NCBI GenBank assembly: GCA_050740975.1 | Contig: JBOIEE010000250.1 | Location: forward strand, 1 to 12,081 | Source: JBOHHR01 sp050740975 | GTDB lineage: Bacteria > Pseudomonadota > Gammaproteobacteria > JBOHHR01 | DNA length: 12,081 nucleotides | Direction of reading: 5' to 3' | In this document: positions 6,435-12,081 of the stretch, one piece after another | Numbering within the stretch: the stretch's first letter is position 1 | Layout: each line of letters opens with the position of its first letter | Program-made: the position numbers and the translations under genes | Notes under the pieces: model-generated | Seen by the model: only the letters and a program-made list of their open reading frames with translations | The model's database searches: none | Told to the model about the DNA's origin: nothing

Positions 6435-7786
6435 TTAGAACGCCTTGCGGACGCTAACCCAGATCTCCGTCGAGCTGTAGTTGAAAGCGACCGCGCTGCT
6501 CTGGTCCCGGAGCCAGAGGATCTCGGGCTGCAGCGACCAGCTCCTCGCGAACTCTCAGACCAGGCCGCCGCCAACCTCGTACTCATTGTCCTTGCGCCGC
6601 AGGATGACGCCCTCATCGAGCGCATCGGGATGAAAATGGACAGCGTCCGTGTTGAACACGTCGCGTTCATACCAGGCGAAGATGAAGCCCCCCAATCGTT
6701 CGGTGAAGGTGTAGTCCAGCTCGGCCGTGGCGCCGTAGATCGCGGACTCGCCGTCGGGCCGGCTCGTCGCGTAGTTGTAGCCCCCGTGCGCGGTGAGGGA
6801 GAAGCTCGCACGCCCGTCGAGAAGCGACCGGATTCAGCTGGCGGTGGCTTCGGCGGTGGTGCGGCTTCGGTCGCCCAGCCGGCCCTCCGGATACCTGCGC
6901 CGCCGGACCTCGGCGCCGAGCGTGAACTGGTTGTCCTCGTCGAACCGGTAGCGGTAATTCGTGAAGATCCCGTAGTCGTTGCGGTAGATGCTGTCGCCGC
7001 GATAGCTCAACCGGCCCCTGCCGCCGACGGCGAGGTTGTGCTCGCCGAACGCCCGGCTCACTGCGGTGCGCCAGCGCCAGTCGGAGTCGTTCCGGATGTC
7101 GTCTTTGTCGTGGTAGCTAAAGCGGTAGTCCAGGCTGGCGTCGAGCGAGTAGTTGTCCGAGAGCTCGTAGTTCAGCCCCCCGCCCACGCGGGCGTTGTAG
7201 AAGGTGTTGCGGCGATCGCCGCCGCCGAACGCCTCGGTGCCGCGGGTCGAGTTCACCCGGTAGTAGCCGATGCCGAGCTCGGCGTAGCCGAAGCCGGTCA
7301 GGCGCCTGTCCTCGTCCAGGTACTGCCGCGCCGCCTGGTCGTAGGTCTCGACCTGCGTGAGGAGGTCCGGCGGCAGGTTGTCGAATTGCAGCACCGTCTC
7401 GAACTCGATCTTCGCTTCCGCGTATCGACCGAGCGCTAAGTACGCGCGGCCGAGCCCGAGATGGGCGGCGACCGAACCCGGCCGAGCCGCGAGGCTTCGC
7501 TCGAAGAGCGCTTTTGCCTTGTCCGGGCGCTTGCTGCCGAGCGCGCGGCGCGGCCGAGCAGATAGGTGAAGCTGGGATCGTCCCTGCGCGCGTCCTCGAA
7601 CGGCGCGAGCAGGTCGTAGGCCTCCTGGTACTTGCCCTCGCGCACCCGCTGCTCGGCGCGGGCGAGGTCGGGTTCGGCGGCCGCGGCGACCCCGGCGAGC
7701 GCGAGCGCCAAGGCGACGACGAGTGCCCCAACACATGACCATCGGCGCAGCAACGCGTTGCGCCGGCACGCACGGCTCGCGATCAT
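6435..7786 (-). pseudogene. TPR plus beta-barrel outer-membrane protein, broken by a frameshift and two stops
   Basis: The start is the ATG at 7786 with a strong AAAGGGGGA ribosome-binding site. It encodes a signal peptide (ALVVALALALAGVAAAAE), TPR-like helices (ARAEQRVREGKYQEAYDLL; KALFERSLAARPGSVAAHLG; GRYAEAKIEFETVL) and then a long beta-barrel of alternating aromatic strands ending SSTEIWVSVRKAF with a C-terminal Phe. Three lesions are seen. There is a shift equivalent to one missing base in the GC run near 7541-7555 (after SFTYLLGRAA, before LGSKRPDKA). In-frame TGA codons also occur at 6834-6836 and 6555-6557. Past each stop the same frame continues as good barrel sequence. Repaired, it would be about 450 residues. 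The architecture resembles Slam/DUF560-type or other TPR-barrel exporters, but I cannot assign a family firmly. The frameshift alone could be a sequencing error. Two stops as well argue for real decay. Confidence 0.75.
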
Positions 7787-8056
7787 GCTCGTCCCCCTTT
7801 CTGCCGTGCGCCGTTGCGGTGGTTCGCCGCCGAGGCGCAACGGGTCGGCCAACCCAACGATGCGAGGCCCCGAAGAGGGCGACATGAAGACAGTCGAATG
7901 ATCTCTTAGGCGGGCATCGCCAAACGCCTGCGACGTCCTTTCGGACGTATTGATACTATGTTCCCCGTCCGGTTAAACTGCAAGCGGCCACTGTACCTGG
8001 GTTACGCGGGCGTAGAAGCAAGCGAGAAACGCGGAATCGTCGTCAAAGGGGGGACG
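7787..8056. other. Divergent intergenic region between two broken genes
   Basis: This 270-bp stretch separates the minus-strand outer-membrane pseudogene from the plus-strand permease stub. It contains a perfect short hairpin, ACGTCC-TTTC-GGACGT at 7933-7948, and a nearby AGGCG/CGCCT pair. Each flanking gene has a near-identical purine-rich ribosome-binding site (AAAGGGGG-ACG), in opposite orientation. I see no consensus promoter and no credible gene inside. Confidence 0.4.
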
Positions 8057-8188
8057 TTGAGTACACAGTCGGTCCAGAAGCTTTCACTCTTCGCGCTAAC
8101 CGCCATGGTGGTGGGGTCCATGGTGGGCTCGGGAATTTTCTCCCTGCCGCGCACCTTCGGCATCGCAACCGGACCCTTCGGCGTCGTT
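8057..8188 (+). pseudogene. Truncated APC-family amino-acid permease or antiporter (N-terminal stub)
   Basis: A TTG at 8057 has a strong AAAGGGGGG ribosome-binding site 3-4 bases upstream. The first 44 codons read as the N-terminus of an APC-superfamily transporter of the basic amino-acid/polyamine antiporter type: KLSLFALTAMVVGSMVGSG, then IFSLPRTFGIATGPFG. This includes the first transmembrane helix and its glycine-rich substrate-binding break (GSMVGSGIF). After ATGPFGVV the family similarity stops abruptly. The frame runs on as unrelated Pro/Ser/His-rich sequence to a stop at 8287. The other roughly 400 residues of the transporter are absent from the window. An upstream ATG at 7958 is in frame but has no family similarity before the TTG. 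The 3' break lies near an inverted repeat at 8219-8258. Confidence 0.7.
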
Positions 8189-8218
8189 CATCTGCCCTGG
8201 GTGGTATGCTCATCAAGT

Positions 8219-8258
8219 ATGGGGACACCATCCCCGTCATACCCATTACAGTCCCCAT
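8219..8258. repeat. Inverted repeat at the permease/transglycosylase junction
   Basis: ATGGGGAC (8219-8226) and GTCCCCAT (8251-8258) are exact inverse copies around a 24-base spacer that contains further C-runs. The repeat sits exactly between the lost 3' end of the permease stub and the start of the next broken gene. It may mark the recombination or insertion junction. No transposase gene is present. Confidence 0.45.
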
Positions 8259-8268
8259 GTCATCCCGC

Positions 8269-9326
8269 ATGTCATCATCAGGGCTGAAGCCGCCCATTCT
8301 CGCGCTGGCGTTGCTCCGTCCGGCTGCTCGGGCTCCGCCGCGTCACCGTCGGCCACAGCGGGCGCCACCTCCGCCCAGTCGCCGCAGGCTCAGGTCGAGG
8401 AGAAGCCGCTTCCTCCGCTGCCGTACGAATCCGCCCTTCCCGAATCGGTGCTCGAGCTGATCGATCGACCGTTCACCGGCGATCTCGACGAGATGGGGAG
8501 GCGCCGCATGATCCGGGTCGGCGTCACCTTCAACCGCACCCACTACTTCGTGGACCAGGGAACGCAGCGAGGGCTGTCCTTCGCGTACTTGAAGGAGTTC
8601 GAAAACAGGCTCAACACGGCGCGCAGAACCCGGAATTTTCGAATCCACGTGGTCTTCGTGCCGATGCAGCGCGACAGGCTGCTGCCCGCCCTCGTGGAAG
8701 GACGCCTGGATGCCGTTGCGGCGCAGCTGACCATCACGCCTGAGCGCCGGGAGATCGTGGATTTCTCGATTCCTCTCCAGCGGAACGTCAGCGAGGTCGT
8801 GGTAACCGCCCCGGATGTGCCGGAGGTGAAGTCGGCCGAGGATCTGTCCGGGCAGGAGGTCTTCGTCAGGCCGTCGAGCAGCTATTACAAGAGCCTGCGT
8901 GCGCTCAACGCGAAGCTCGAGGCCCAGGGGCGCACGCCGGTCATGATCGTGGAGGCTCCCGAGACTCTCGAAGACGACGACCTGCTCGAGATGGTGAATG
9001 CCGGTCTCGTCGACATGACCGTCGTGGATGACTATCTGGCCGAGTTCTGGTCGCAGATCTTCACGGACATGACCGTGCACAGGACGGCGACGCTGCGGAC
9101 GGGCGGCGATCTGGCCGTGGCCTTCCGGAAGAACAGTCCGAAACTGGCCGCGGAGGCCAACGCGTTCATCCGCAGCCATAGGATGGGGACTAAATTCGGC
9201 AACATTATTGCCCAACGCTACCTACAAAATATCCAGTTCGCCACGGGCGCAACGAGGGGCGGGGACCGTGAGAAGTTCCTAAGCGTGATGGGGCTGTTCC
9301 GCAAGTATGGTGAGCTGTTCGGTTAG
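8269..9326 (+). pseudogene. MltF-like lytic transglycosylase lacking its catalytic domain, with a frameshifted signal peptide
   Basis: The intact frame (GTG at 8448 to TAG at 9326, 292 residues) is a periplasmic solute-binding domain very like the N-terminal half of MltF-type lytic transglycosylases (RMIRVGVTFNRTHYFVDQG; DAVAAQLTITPERREIVDFS; EVFVRPSSSYYKSL; LEDDDLLEMVNAGL). The domain ends at LFRKYGELFG and stops. In homologues as I know them the KYG is followed by the SLT/GH23 domain with its catalytic Glu (a QESRLD-type motif), entirely missing here. Upstream, an ATG at 8269 begins a lipoprotein signal (SSSGLKPPILALALL), but the lipobox region (SGCSGSA) is in the frame of the main ORF. This implies one base lost near 8312-8322. 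As sequenced, the main frame has no signal peptide. It could be a decayed gene or, if the shift is an error, a secreted binding-protein-only derivative. Confidence 0.75.
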
Positions 9327-9354
9327 ACCTAGCGGTCTGTTGCGAAGCACTACG

Positions 9355-9630
9355 CTAAAAGCCCTGTTTAGACCCAGCTTGCACTCCTTGTTGAAAGGCG
9401 CGTTCCTCTGCTTTCTTGTGTCTATCCATCACAAAACCCCCGACCAACCCCGTCGCGGCACCGATCCCGGCCCCAAGCGCTGCATTGCCCGCGAGGGCCC
9501 CGATCGCGGCCCCCGCGGCCGTGCCTCCGACCGCACCCGTCATGGTCCGCTGTTGGGTGTCGGTCATACCCGCGCAGCCCACCAGGGTCCCGGTGAGCAG
9601 TATCATCATCGAACACAGTGCACGTCTCAT
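9355..9630 (-). CDS. Small glycine-zipper lipoprotein
   Basis: This is a 91-residue lipoprotein. MRRALCSMMILLTGTLVGC is a lipoprotein signal with Cys19 in an LVGC lipobox. The mature part has a glycine-zipper segment (TGAVGGTAAGAAIGALAG, then AALGAGIGAATGLVGGFV) typical of the YMGG/Rick_17kDa-like 2TM family, followed by a charged tail. Such proteins insert in or sit at the outer membrane, and their roles are poorly defined. The ATG at 9630 has a GAGGTG ribosome-binding site. An in-frame ATG at 9672 has an even better AAGGAGG but would put 14 extra residues (including CDEC) before the signal peptide, so I prefer the shorter start. It is the last gene of a three-gene minus-strand cluster and converges on the transglycosylase remnant. 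Confidence 0.8.
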   Translation of the reverse strand: MRRALCSMMILLTGTLVGCAGMTDTQQRTMTGAVGGTAAGAAIGALAGNAALGAGIGAATGLVGGFVMDRHKKAEERAFQQGVQAGSKQGF

Positions 9631-9719
9631 CTTCTTCACCTCGCATTCATCGCAATAATTTGAGACTCCCATGCCGCCTCCTTGTTCTCAAACAGCGCGT
9701 TTCCTGGCAACCCCTTGTC

Positions 9720-10112
9720 TTAGCGGCCACAGGGCCATTGCTCGGCGGCGAATCTGAACAGGGCATCGACCGCATCCTCTGCCTGGTACTGGGGATGAGA
9801 TTGAGCCCACGACACAAACAACCGCACCACCTCGTTGCGCGATGGCGTTGGATTGGGCAGGCACACAAACGGCTCTTTGCCCGCCCCCGGCACCGCTTTG
9901 CGGTAGTAATGATAGGCCCCCACCAGGTAGCCGTGGCAGAAATGAATGGCTGACTGGTACAAGGGCTCATCGGGGGTGACGGCGCAGACGTCGACCAGAT
10001 CTTCCGCCTTTCGGATCACAAAATCCTCCTGCACCACCGCGCCCGCCGCCAGCGGATAAGCCATCGACCACCCCACCAGCGCCAACACAAAATAGGCATC
10101 TGTGATTTTCAT
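9720..10112 (-). CDS. Rap1a/Tai-like periplasmic protein
   Basis: This is a 130-residue secreted protein with a signal peptide to about residue 25 (YFVLALVGWSMAYPLAAGA). The mature domain has four cysteines (43, 59, 84, 128) spaced to form two disulfides, and the pattern FCHGYLVGAYHYY ... PFVCLPNPTPSRNEVVRLF ... WAQSHPQYQAEDAVDALF ... EQWPC. This is the layout of the Rap1a/Tai fold: an internal GYxxG helix, FCxP, a helix starting after it, a HP.....A...... segment and a C-terminal PC. Founding members neutralise type VI peptidoglycan amidase effectors, but many homologues occur with no effector gene and have unknown roles. None is visible here. The ATG at 10112 has a GGAGGAG ribosome-binding site. 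The gene lies 73 bp downstream of the helical protein gene. Confidence 0.7.
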   Translation of the reverse strand: MKITDAYFVLALVGWSMAYPLAAGAVVQEDFVIRKAEDLVDVCAVTPDEPLYQSAIHFCHGYLVGAYHYYRKAVPGAGKEPFVCLPNPTPSRNEVVRLFVSWAQSHPQYQAEDAVDALFRFAAEQWPCGR

Positions 10113-10149
10113 TGCTCTCGACTCTCCTCCACGGGTTATGCGTTACGCC

Positions 10150-10174
10150 GAACCGCTGCCTCCGGAGGCGGTTC
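10150..10174. repeat. Intergenic hairpin between two small envelope genes
   Basis: GAACCG (10150-10155) pairs with CGGTTC (10169-10174), enclosing the palindrome CCTCCGGAGG. It lies in the 73-bp gap between the helical periplasmic gene and the Rap1a/Tai-like gene. Without a T-run it is more likely an mRNA-processing or stability element than a full terminator. Confidence 0.4.
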
Positions 10175-10185
10175 AAACGGCAGAC

Positions 10186-10665
10186 CTAAAAAGGCTTCGC
10201 TAGGGGGACCAGGGAAGCGATCTTGGCTCTGAGGATGCGATTTAGCTGTCGGTCGACCTGATAGAACTTCGCCGCCCGCGGCGCGCCGATCGCCCCAGCG
10301 AACCTCGGGAAAAACCGCGTCATCAGATCGAGCTCCTTTTCCTCATTCGCGATCGCTTTGCCGACAAGCTCCTTTGCCGTCTTCTCATCGACCGCGTTCA
10401 TGATCTTGAAGTACCGCTGGATCAGTGCCTTGAGCTCATCGTTGTTGAGCGTGAGCTGCCCCGCGTAGGCGTTGTAGACCGGCCAGAACTTCTCCGCCTC
10501 CGCGTCGCTGAACTGCATAGTGTCTTTGATGATCCGCGCCTTATCCAGCCGGATCTCGGCGCGTAGCAGGTCCGCCTCATCGTCGGTGTCCGCGCCGTAG
10601 ACCGGCAAAAACAGGATCGAGGCCAAGAAGCTCACGGCAGCAGAATAACGTAGGATGTGCCTCAT
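10186..10665 (-). CDS. Helical periplasmic protein of unknown function
   Basis: This is a 159-residue secreted protein. The signal peptide is about 1-24 (SAAVSFLASILFLPVYGA), and the mature chain is almost wholly alpha-helical and rich in charged residues. Landmarks are RAEIRLDKARIIKDTMQF, SDAEAEKFWPVYNAY, a LIQRYFKIMN helix and the end AAKFYQVDRQLNRILRAK, finishing in VPLAKPF. The length and helix pattern are reminiscent of small periplasmic stress or chaperone proteins (Spy/CpxP-like), but the LTxxQ repeat that defines those is not evident, so I leave it unnamed. The ATG at 10665 follows an excellent AAAGGAG ribosome-binding site. It is the promoter-proximal gene of the three-gene cluster, with a plausible sigma-70 promoter at 10760-10788. 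Confidence 0.8.
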   Translation of the reverse strand: MRHILRYSAAVSFLASILFLPVYGADTDDEADLLRAEIRLDKARIIKDTMQFSDAEAEKFWPVYNAYAGQLTLNNDELKALIQRYFKIMNAVDEKTAKELVGKAIANEEKELDLMTRFFPRFAGAIGAPRAAKFYQVDRQLNRILRAKIASLVPLAKPF

Positions 10666-10759
10666 GGTTGGCTCCTTTCTAAATTGATCTTATTTGATGA
10701 TTTGATGGGGTAGAAATCCGCTTCCTTTTGTGGCGGCGACTCTTCCGCTAACCCGGAGC

Positions 10760-10788
10760 ATGCTAACAGTAGAGAATAAGAATTTCAA
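10760..10788 (-). promoter_or_regulatory. Sigma-70-type promoter for the small envelope gene cluster
   Basis: On the minus strand TTGAAA (10788-10783) and TAGCAT (10765-10760) are separated by exactly 17 bp in a locally AT-rich stretch. The -35 matches consensus at five of six bases and the -10 at four of six. The predicted start is about 90 nt upstream of the ATG at 10665. Confidence 0.4.
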
Positions 10789-11148
10789 ACGCACCTTTTT
10801 CCCATCATGAGCTGTCAATCGCGTGAGATCGGTGGGGCGCTGCCCCGGTGGAATATGGCGCGATGCTCTGGTTCCGGTAGTTGGTTTCCGACGCGGAAGC
10901 GTACACTTCCGGCGTTGAGCGAAAGTATTCGGCCGGCGAACCGGGACAACCCACTGGGAATGAACTGCCACTCGGCGTCAACGGTCGCACCGTCTTCGAC
11001 CTGATACCGTCTCCGACTTGACAACAGATCCCGGGTTCGAGAGCCTCGGCCCTCAATGCGACTGCGTGAGTTCACCCCGACGATGCAGAGCCTGACCATG
11101 GCAACCGCCTGGTTGAGGAGCCGGTTCTGGGGGAACGTCACGCGTAGC
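10789..11148. other. Intergenic region without a supported gene
   Basis: This separates the minus-strand cluster from the plus-strand DUF1269 gene. On the minus strand, 11010 down to 10815 reads as plausible protein (VDAEWQFIPSGLSRFAGRI ... RFRVGNQLPEPEH) with GC-rich third positions. It has no credible start or ribosome-binding site and I recognise no family, so it may be a gene remnant or chance. No tRNA or terminator was found. Confidence 0.4.
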
Positions 11149-11175
11149 GCTGAACAAAACGCGGCTGAACAAAAC
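11149..11175 (+). repeat. 12-bp direct repeat in the DUF1269 gene leader
   Basis: GCTGAACAAAAC occurs at 11149-11160 and again at 11164-11175, a 15-bp period. The second copy abuts the AAGGAGG ribosome-binding site (about 11178-11184). The position suggests either a regulator site at DNA level or an RNA-level control of translation initiation. A recent tandem duplication is the simplest origin. Confidence 0.55.
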
Positions 11176-11192
11176 ATAAGGAGGAGCATGTC

Positions 11193-11690
11193 ATGGCTAC
11201 GCTGGTGGTGATCGAGTACGACGATCTGTACAAGGCGGAGGAAATCCGCCTCAAGATGCACAAGATGCGGAAGGAATACCTCATTGACCTAGAGGACGCC
11301 GTCGTGGCCGTGAAGAACCACGAGGGGAAGGTCAAGCTGGGCACGACGGTCAGCCTGACGGCCCACGGCGCGGTGGCCGGGGGCTTCTGGGAAGCCCTGG
11401 TCGGCCTGATCTTCCTGAATCCGATTCTGGGCATCGCGGTGGGGGCGACGGCCGGGGCGGTATCCGGAGCCCTCACCGATGTGGGCATCAATGACCGCTT
11501 CATGAAGGAACTCGCCGCCGGCATGCCACCAGGGAGTTCCGCGCTGTTCGTCCTCGCCAGGACGGCCACGCCGGACCGAGTGCTCGAGGAGTTGAAGGGG
11601 ACGGGAGGCAAGGTGCTGAAGACGAATCTCAAGCACGAGGACGAGGCCAAGCTCCAGGCGGCCCTGAGCGCATCCAGGCAGAAGGCTTGA
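11193..11690 (+). CDS. DUF1269 domain membrane-associated protein
   Basis: This is 165 residues spanning the whole family length. The N-terminus VVIEYDDLYKAEEIRLKM, then EYLIDLEDAVVAVKNHEGKV is the conserved opening of the DUF1269 family. A hydrophobic glycine/alanine-rich hairpin follows at about 60-95 (GFWEALVGLIFLNPILGIA, then VGATAGAVSGALTDVGI), and a C-terminal ferredoxin-like part with GSSALFVLAR and TPDRVLEELKGTGGKVL closes it. The glycine-rich centre suggests membrane insertion. The function is unknown, although the family is frequently annotated in stress-related contexts. The ATG at 11193 has an AAGGAGG ribosome-binding site. A second ATG five bases upstream is out of frame. The gene stands alone on the plus strand, behind a duplicated 12-bp motif. 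Confidence 0.9.
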   Translation: MATLVVIEYDDLYKAEEIRLKMHKMRKEYLIDLEDAVVAVKNHEGKVKLGTTVSLTAHGAVAGGFWEALVGLIFLNPILGIAVGATAGAVSGALTDVGINDRFMKELAAGMPPGSSALFVLARTATPDRVLEELKGTGGKVLKTNLKHEDEAKLQAALSASRQKA

Positions 11691-11983
11691 ACCCGCGGCG
11701 GCCGCAGCATGACCCAGAGCGAAACGACGAACGCATCCGGCATTGGGTGGAGGTGGTTTGGAGCCCGGCTGATCTGTGCTCGATGAAGCCTGCCTGACGG
11801 CGAGGGGGCCCGCGTCCGCGGGCTCCCACGGGTGACAACATCGGGGCGCTGGTGAGCCGGCAGGACGTCTCACCTCCTGTCACCCCGCTCCACCAGCGTT
11901 TGGCTGCCCGCCAGCCCCCTTGCAACCGCTTCTCAAGCCCGGCAAGCCAACCCACAAGGCAAATTTGTTCTCCGCCCGCCCAG
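11691..11983. other. Intergenic region after the DUF1269 gene
   Basis: This is 293 bp with no supported reading frame. Its only clear structure is the GC-rich hairpin at 11804-11827. Confidence 0.4.
11804..11827. terminator. GC-rich hairpin downstream of the DUF1269 gene
   Basis: GGGGGCCCGCG (11804-11814) pairs with CGCGGGCTCCC (11817-11827) over 11 bp, with one G-T wobble. It is a very stable stem about 115 bp after the DUF1269 stop. No T-run follows on either strand, so it may block or pause transcription rather than act as a classical intrinsic terminator. Confidence 0.35.
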
Positions 11984-12081
11984 TCAAGCATAGGTAGGGG
12001 CGCACGTGTTTTTTGTCATCCGCAGGTAGTCGAAGACCAAGCGCACGTTGCGGGTGAGTTCGCGCATCTTCTGCGCCACGC
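11984..12081 (-). CDS. Possible 3' end of a minus-strand gene, unidentified
   Basis: Reading in from the right edge on the minus strand, one frame is open for about 31 codons to a TGA at 11986-11984. It encodes VAQKMRELTRNVRLVFDYLR, then MTKNTCAPTYA. The first 20 residues have the amphipathic, charged look of a real protein helix, while the tail looks less convincing. With so little sequence I cannot name a family or exclude chance. Confidence 0.3.
   Translation of the reverse strand, partial: VAQKMRELTRNVRLVFDYLRMTKNTCAPTYA

Noticed and set aside
6555..6836. UGA recoding (selenocysteine or Trp) in the outer-membrane gene
   Set aside because: Other genes in the window use TGA as stop and TGG for Trp, no SECIS-like hairpin is evident, and a frameshift in the same gene indicates decay.
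6393..7439. 348-codon open frame on the plus strand rich in Val, Ala, Pro and Arg
   Set aside because: It is a GC-driven shadow. The minus strand carries the TPR/beta-barrel sequence with signal peptide and ribosome-binding site.
8343..9215. 290-codon open frame on the minus strand
   Set aside because: It is antisense to the MltF-like domain, whose family motifs are clear on the plus strand. The His/Arg/Asp-rich translation is typical of a shadow.
11028..11056. tRNA-like T-loop sequence GGGTTCGAGAGCC
   Set aside because: The flanking bases do not form a T stem, and no acceptor or anticodon arms can be found on either strand.
11138..11873. Long overlapping minus-strand frames (201 and 194 codons)
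   Set aside because: They are antisense to the DUF1269 gene, which has a strong ribosome-binding site and full family similarity.
1..12081. CRISPR array, toxin-antitoxin pair, prophage or known defence system
   Set aside because: There is no regularly spaced repeat series and no integrase, transposase, nuclease or toxin-like reading frame. The only mobile-type signals are the 200-bp element and short inverted repeats.

Overview
The window looks like chromosomal DNA of a gammaproteobacterium outside the enteric group. The best evidence is a GlrK-QseG-GlrR (QseE-QseG-QseF) type operon in the enterobacterial gene order, along with Gram-negative lipoproteins and periplasmic proteins. I cannot name a genus.

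Layout. (1) 1-4644, minus strand: an apparent five-gene operon. In transcription order it holds a sensor kinase (GlrK-like), a QseG-like lipoprotein, a sigma-54 activator (GlrR-like), a HAD-family phosphatase and the start of a CrtC/AttH-type lipocalin-like protein that runs off the left edge. (2) 4645-5079: a divergent intergenic region. On the minus strand it carries a sigma-54-like promoter and a long hairpin in the glrK leader, the place where enterobacteria encode the sRNA GlmY. On the plus strand it has a consensus -10 box for the next gene. (3) 5080-6123, plus: an M42-family metallo-aminopeptidase with all metal ligands. (4) 6143-6342: a 200-bp MITE-like element with terminal inverted repeats and a nested palindromic core. 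(5) About 6396-9330: a visibly more GC-rich block of broken genes. They are a TPR plus beta-barrel outer-membrane protein (one frameshift, two in-frame TGA codons), a 44-codon stub of an amino-acid permease, and an MltF-type lytic transglycosylase with a frameshifted signal peptide and no catalytic domain. (6) 9355-10665, minus: three small intact envelope genes, namely a helical periplasmic protein, a Rap1a/Tai-like protein and a glycine-zipper lipoprotein. (7) 11193-11690, plus: an intact DUF1269 membrane protein. The right edge may hold the 3' end of another minus-strand gene.

How the genes fit together. The left half is a signalling unit. The kinase and lipoprotein sense an envelope cue and the activator drives sigma-54 promoters, possibly including the one in front of its own operon. 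The centre appears to be a decaying insertion or recombination zone next to a small mobile repeat. The right half carries small envelope proteins of poorly known function.
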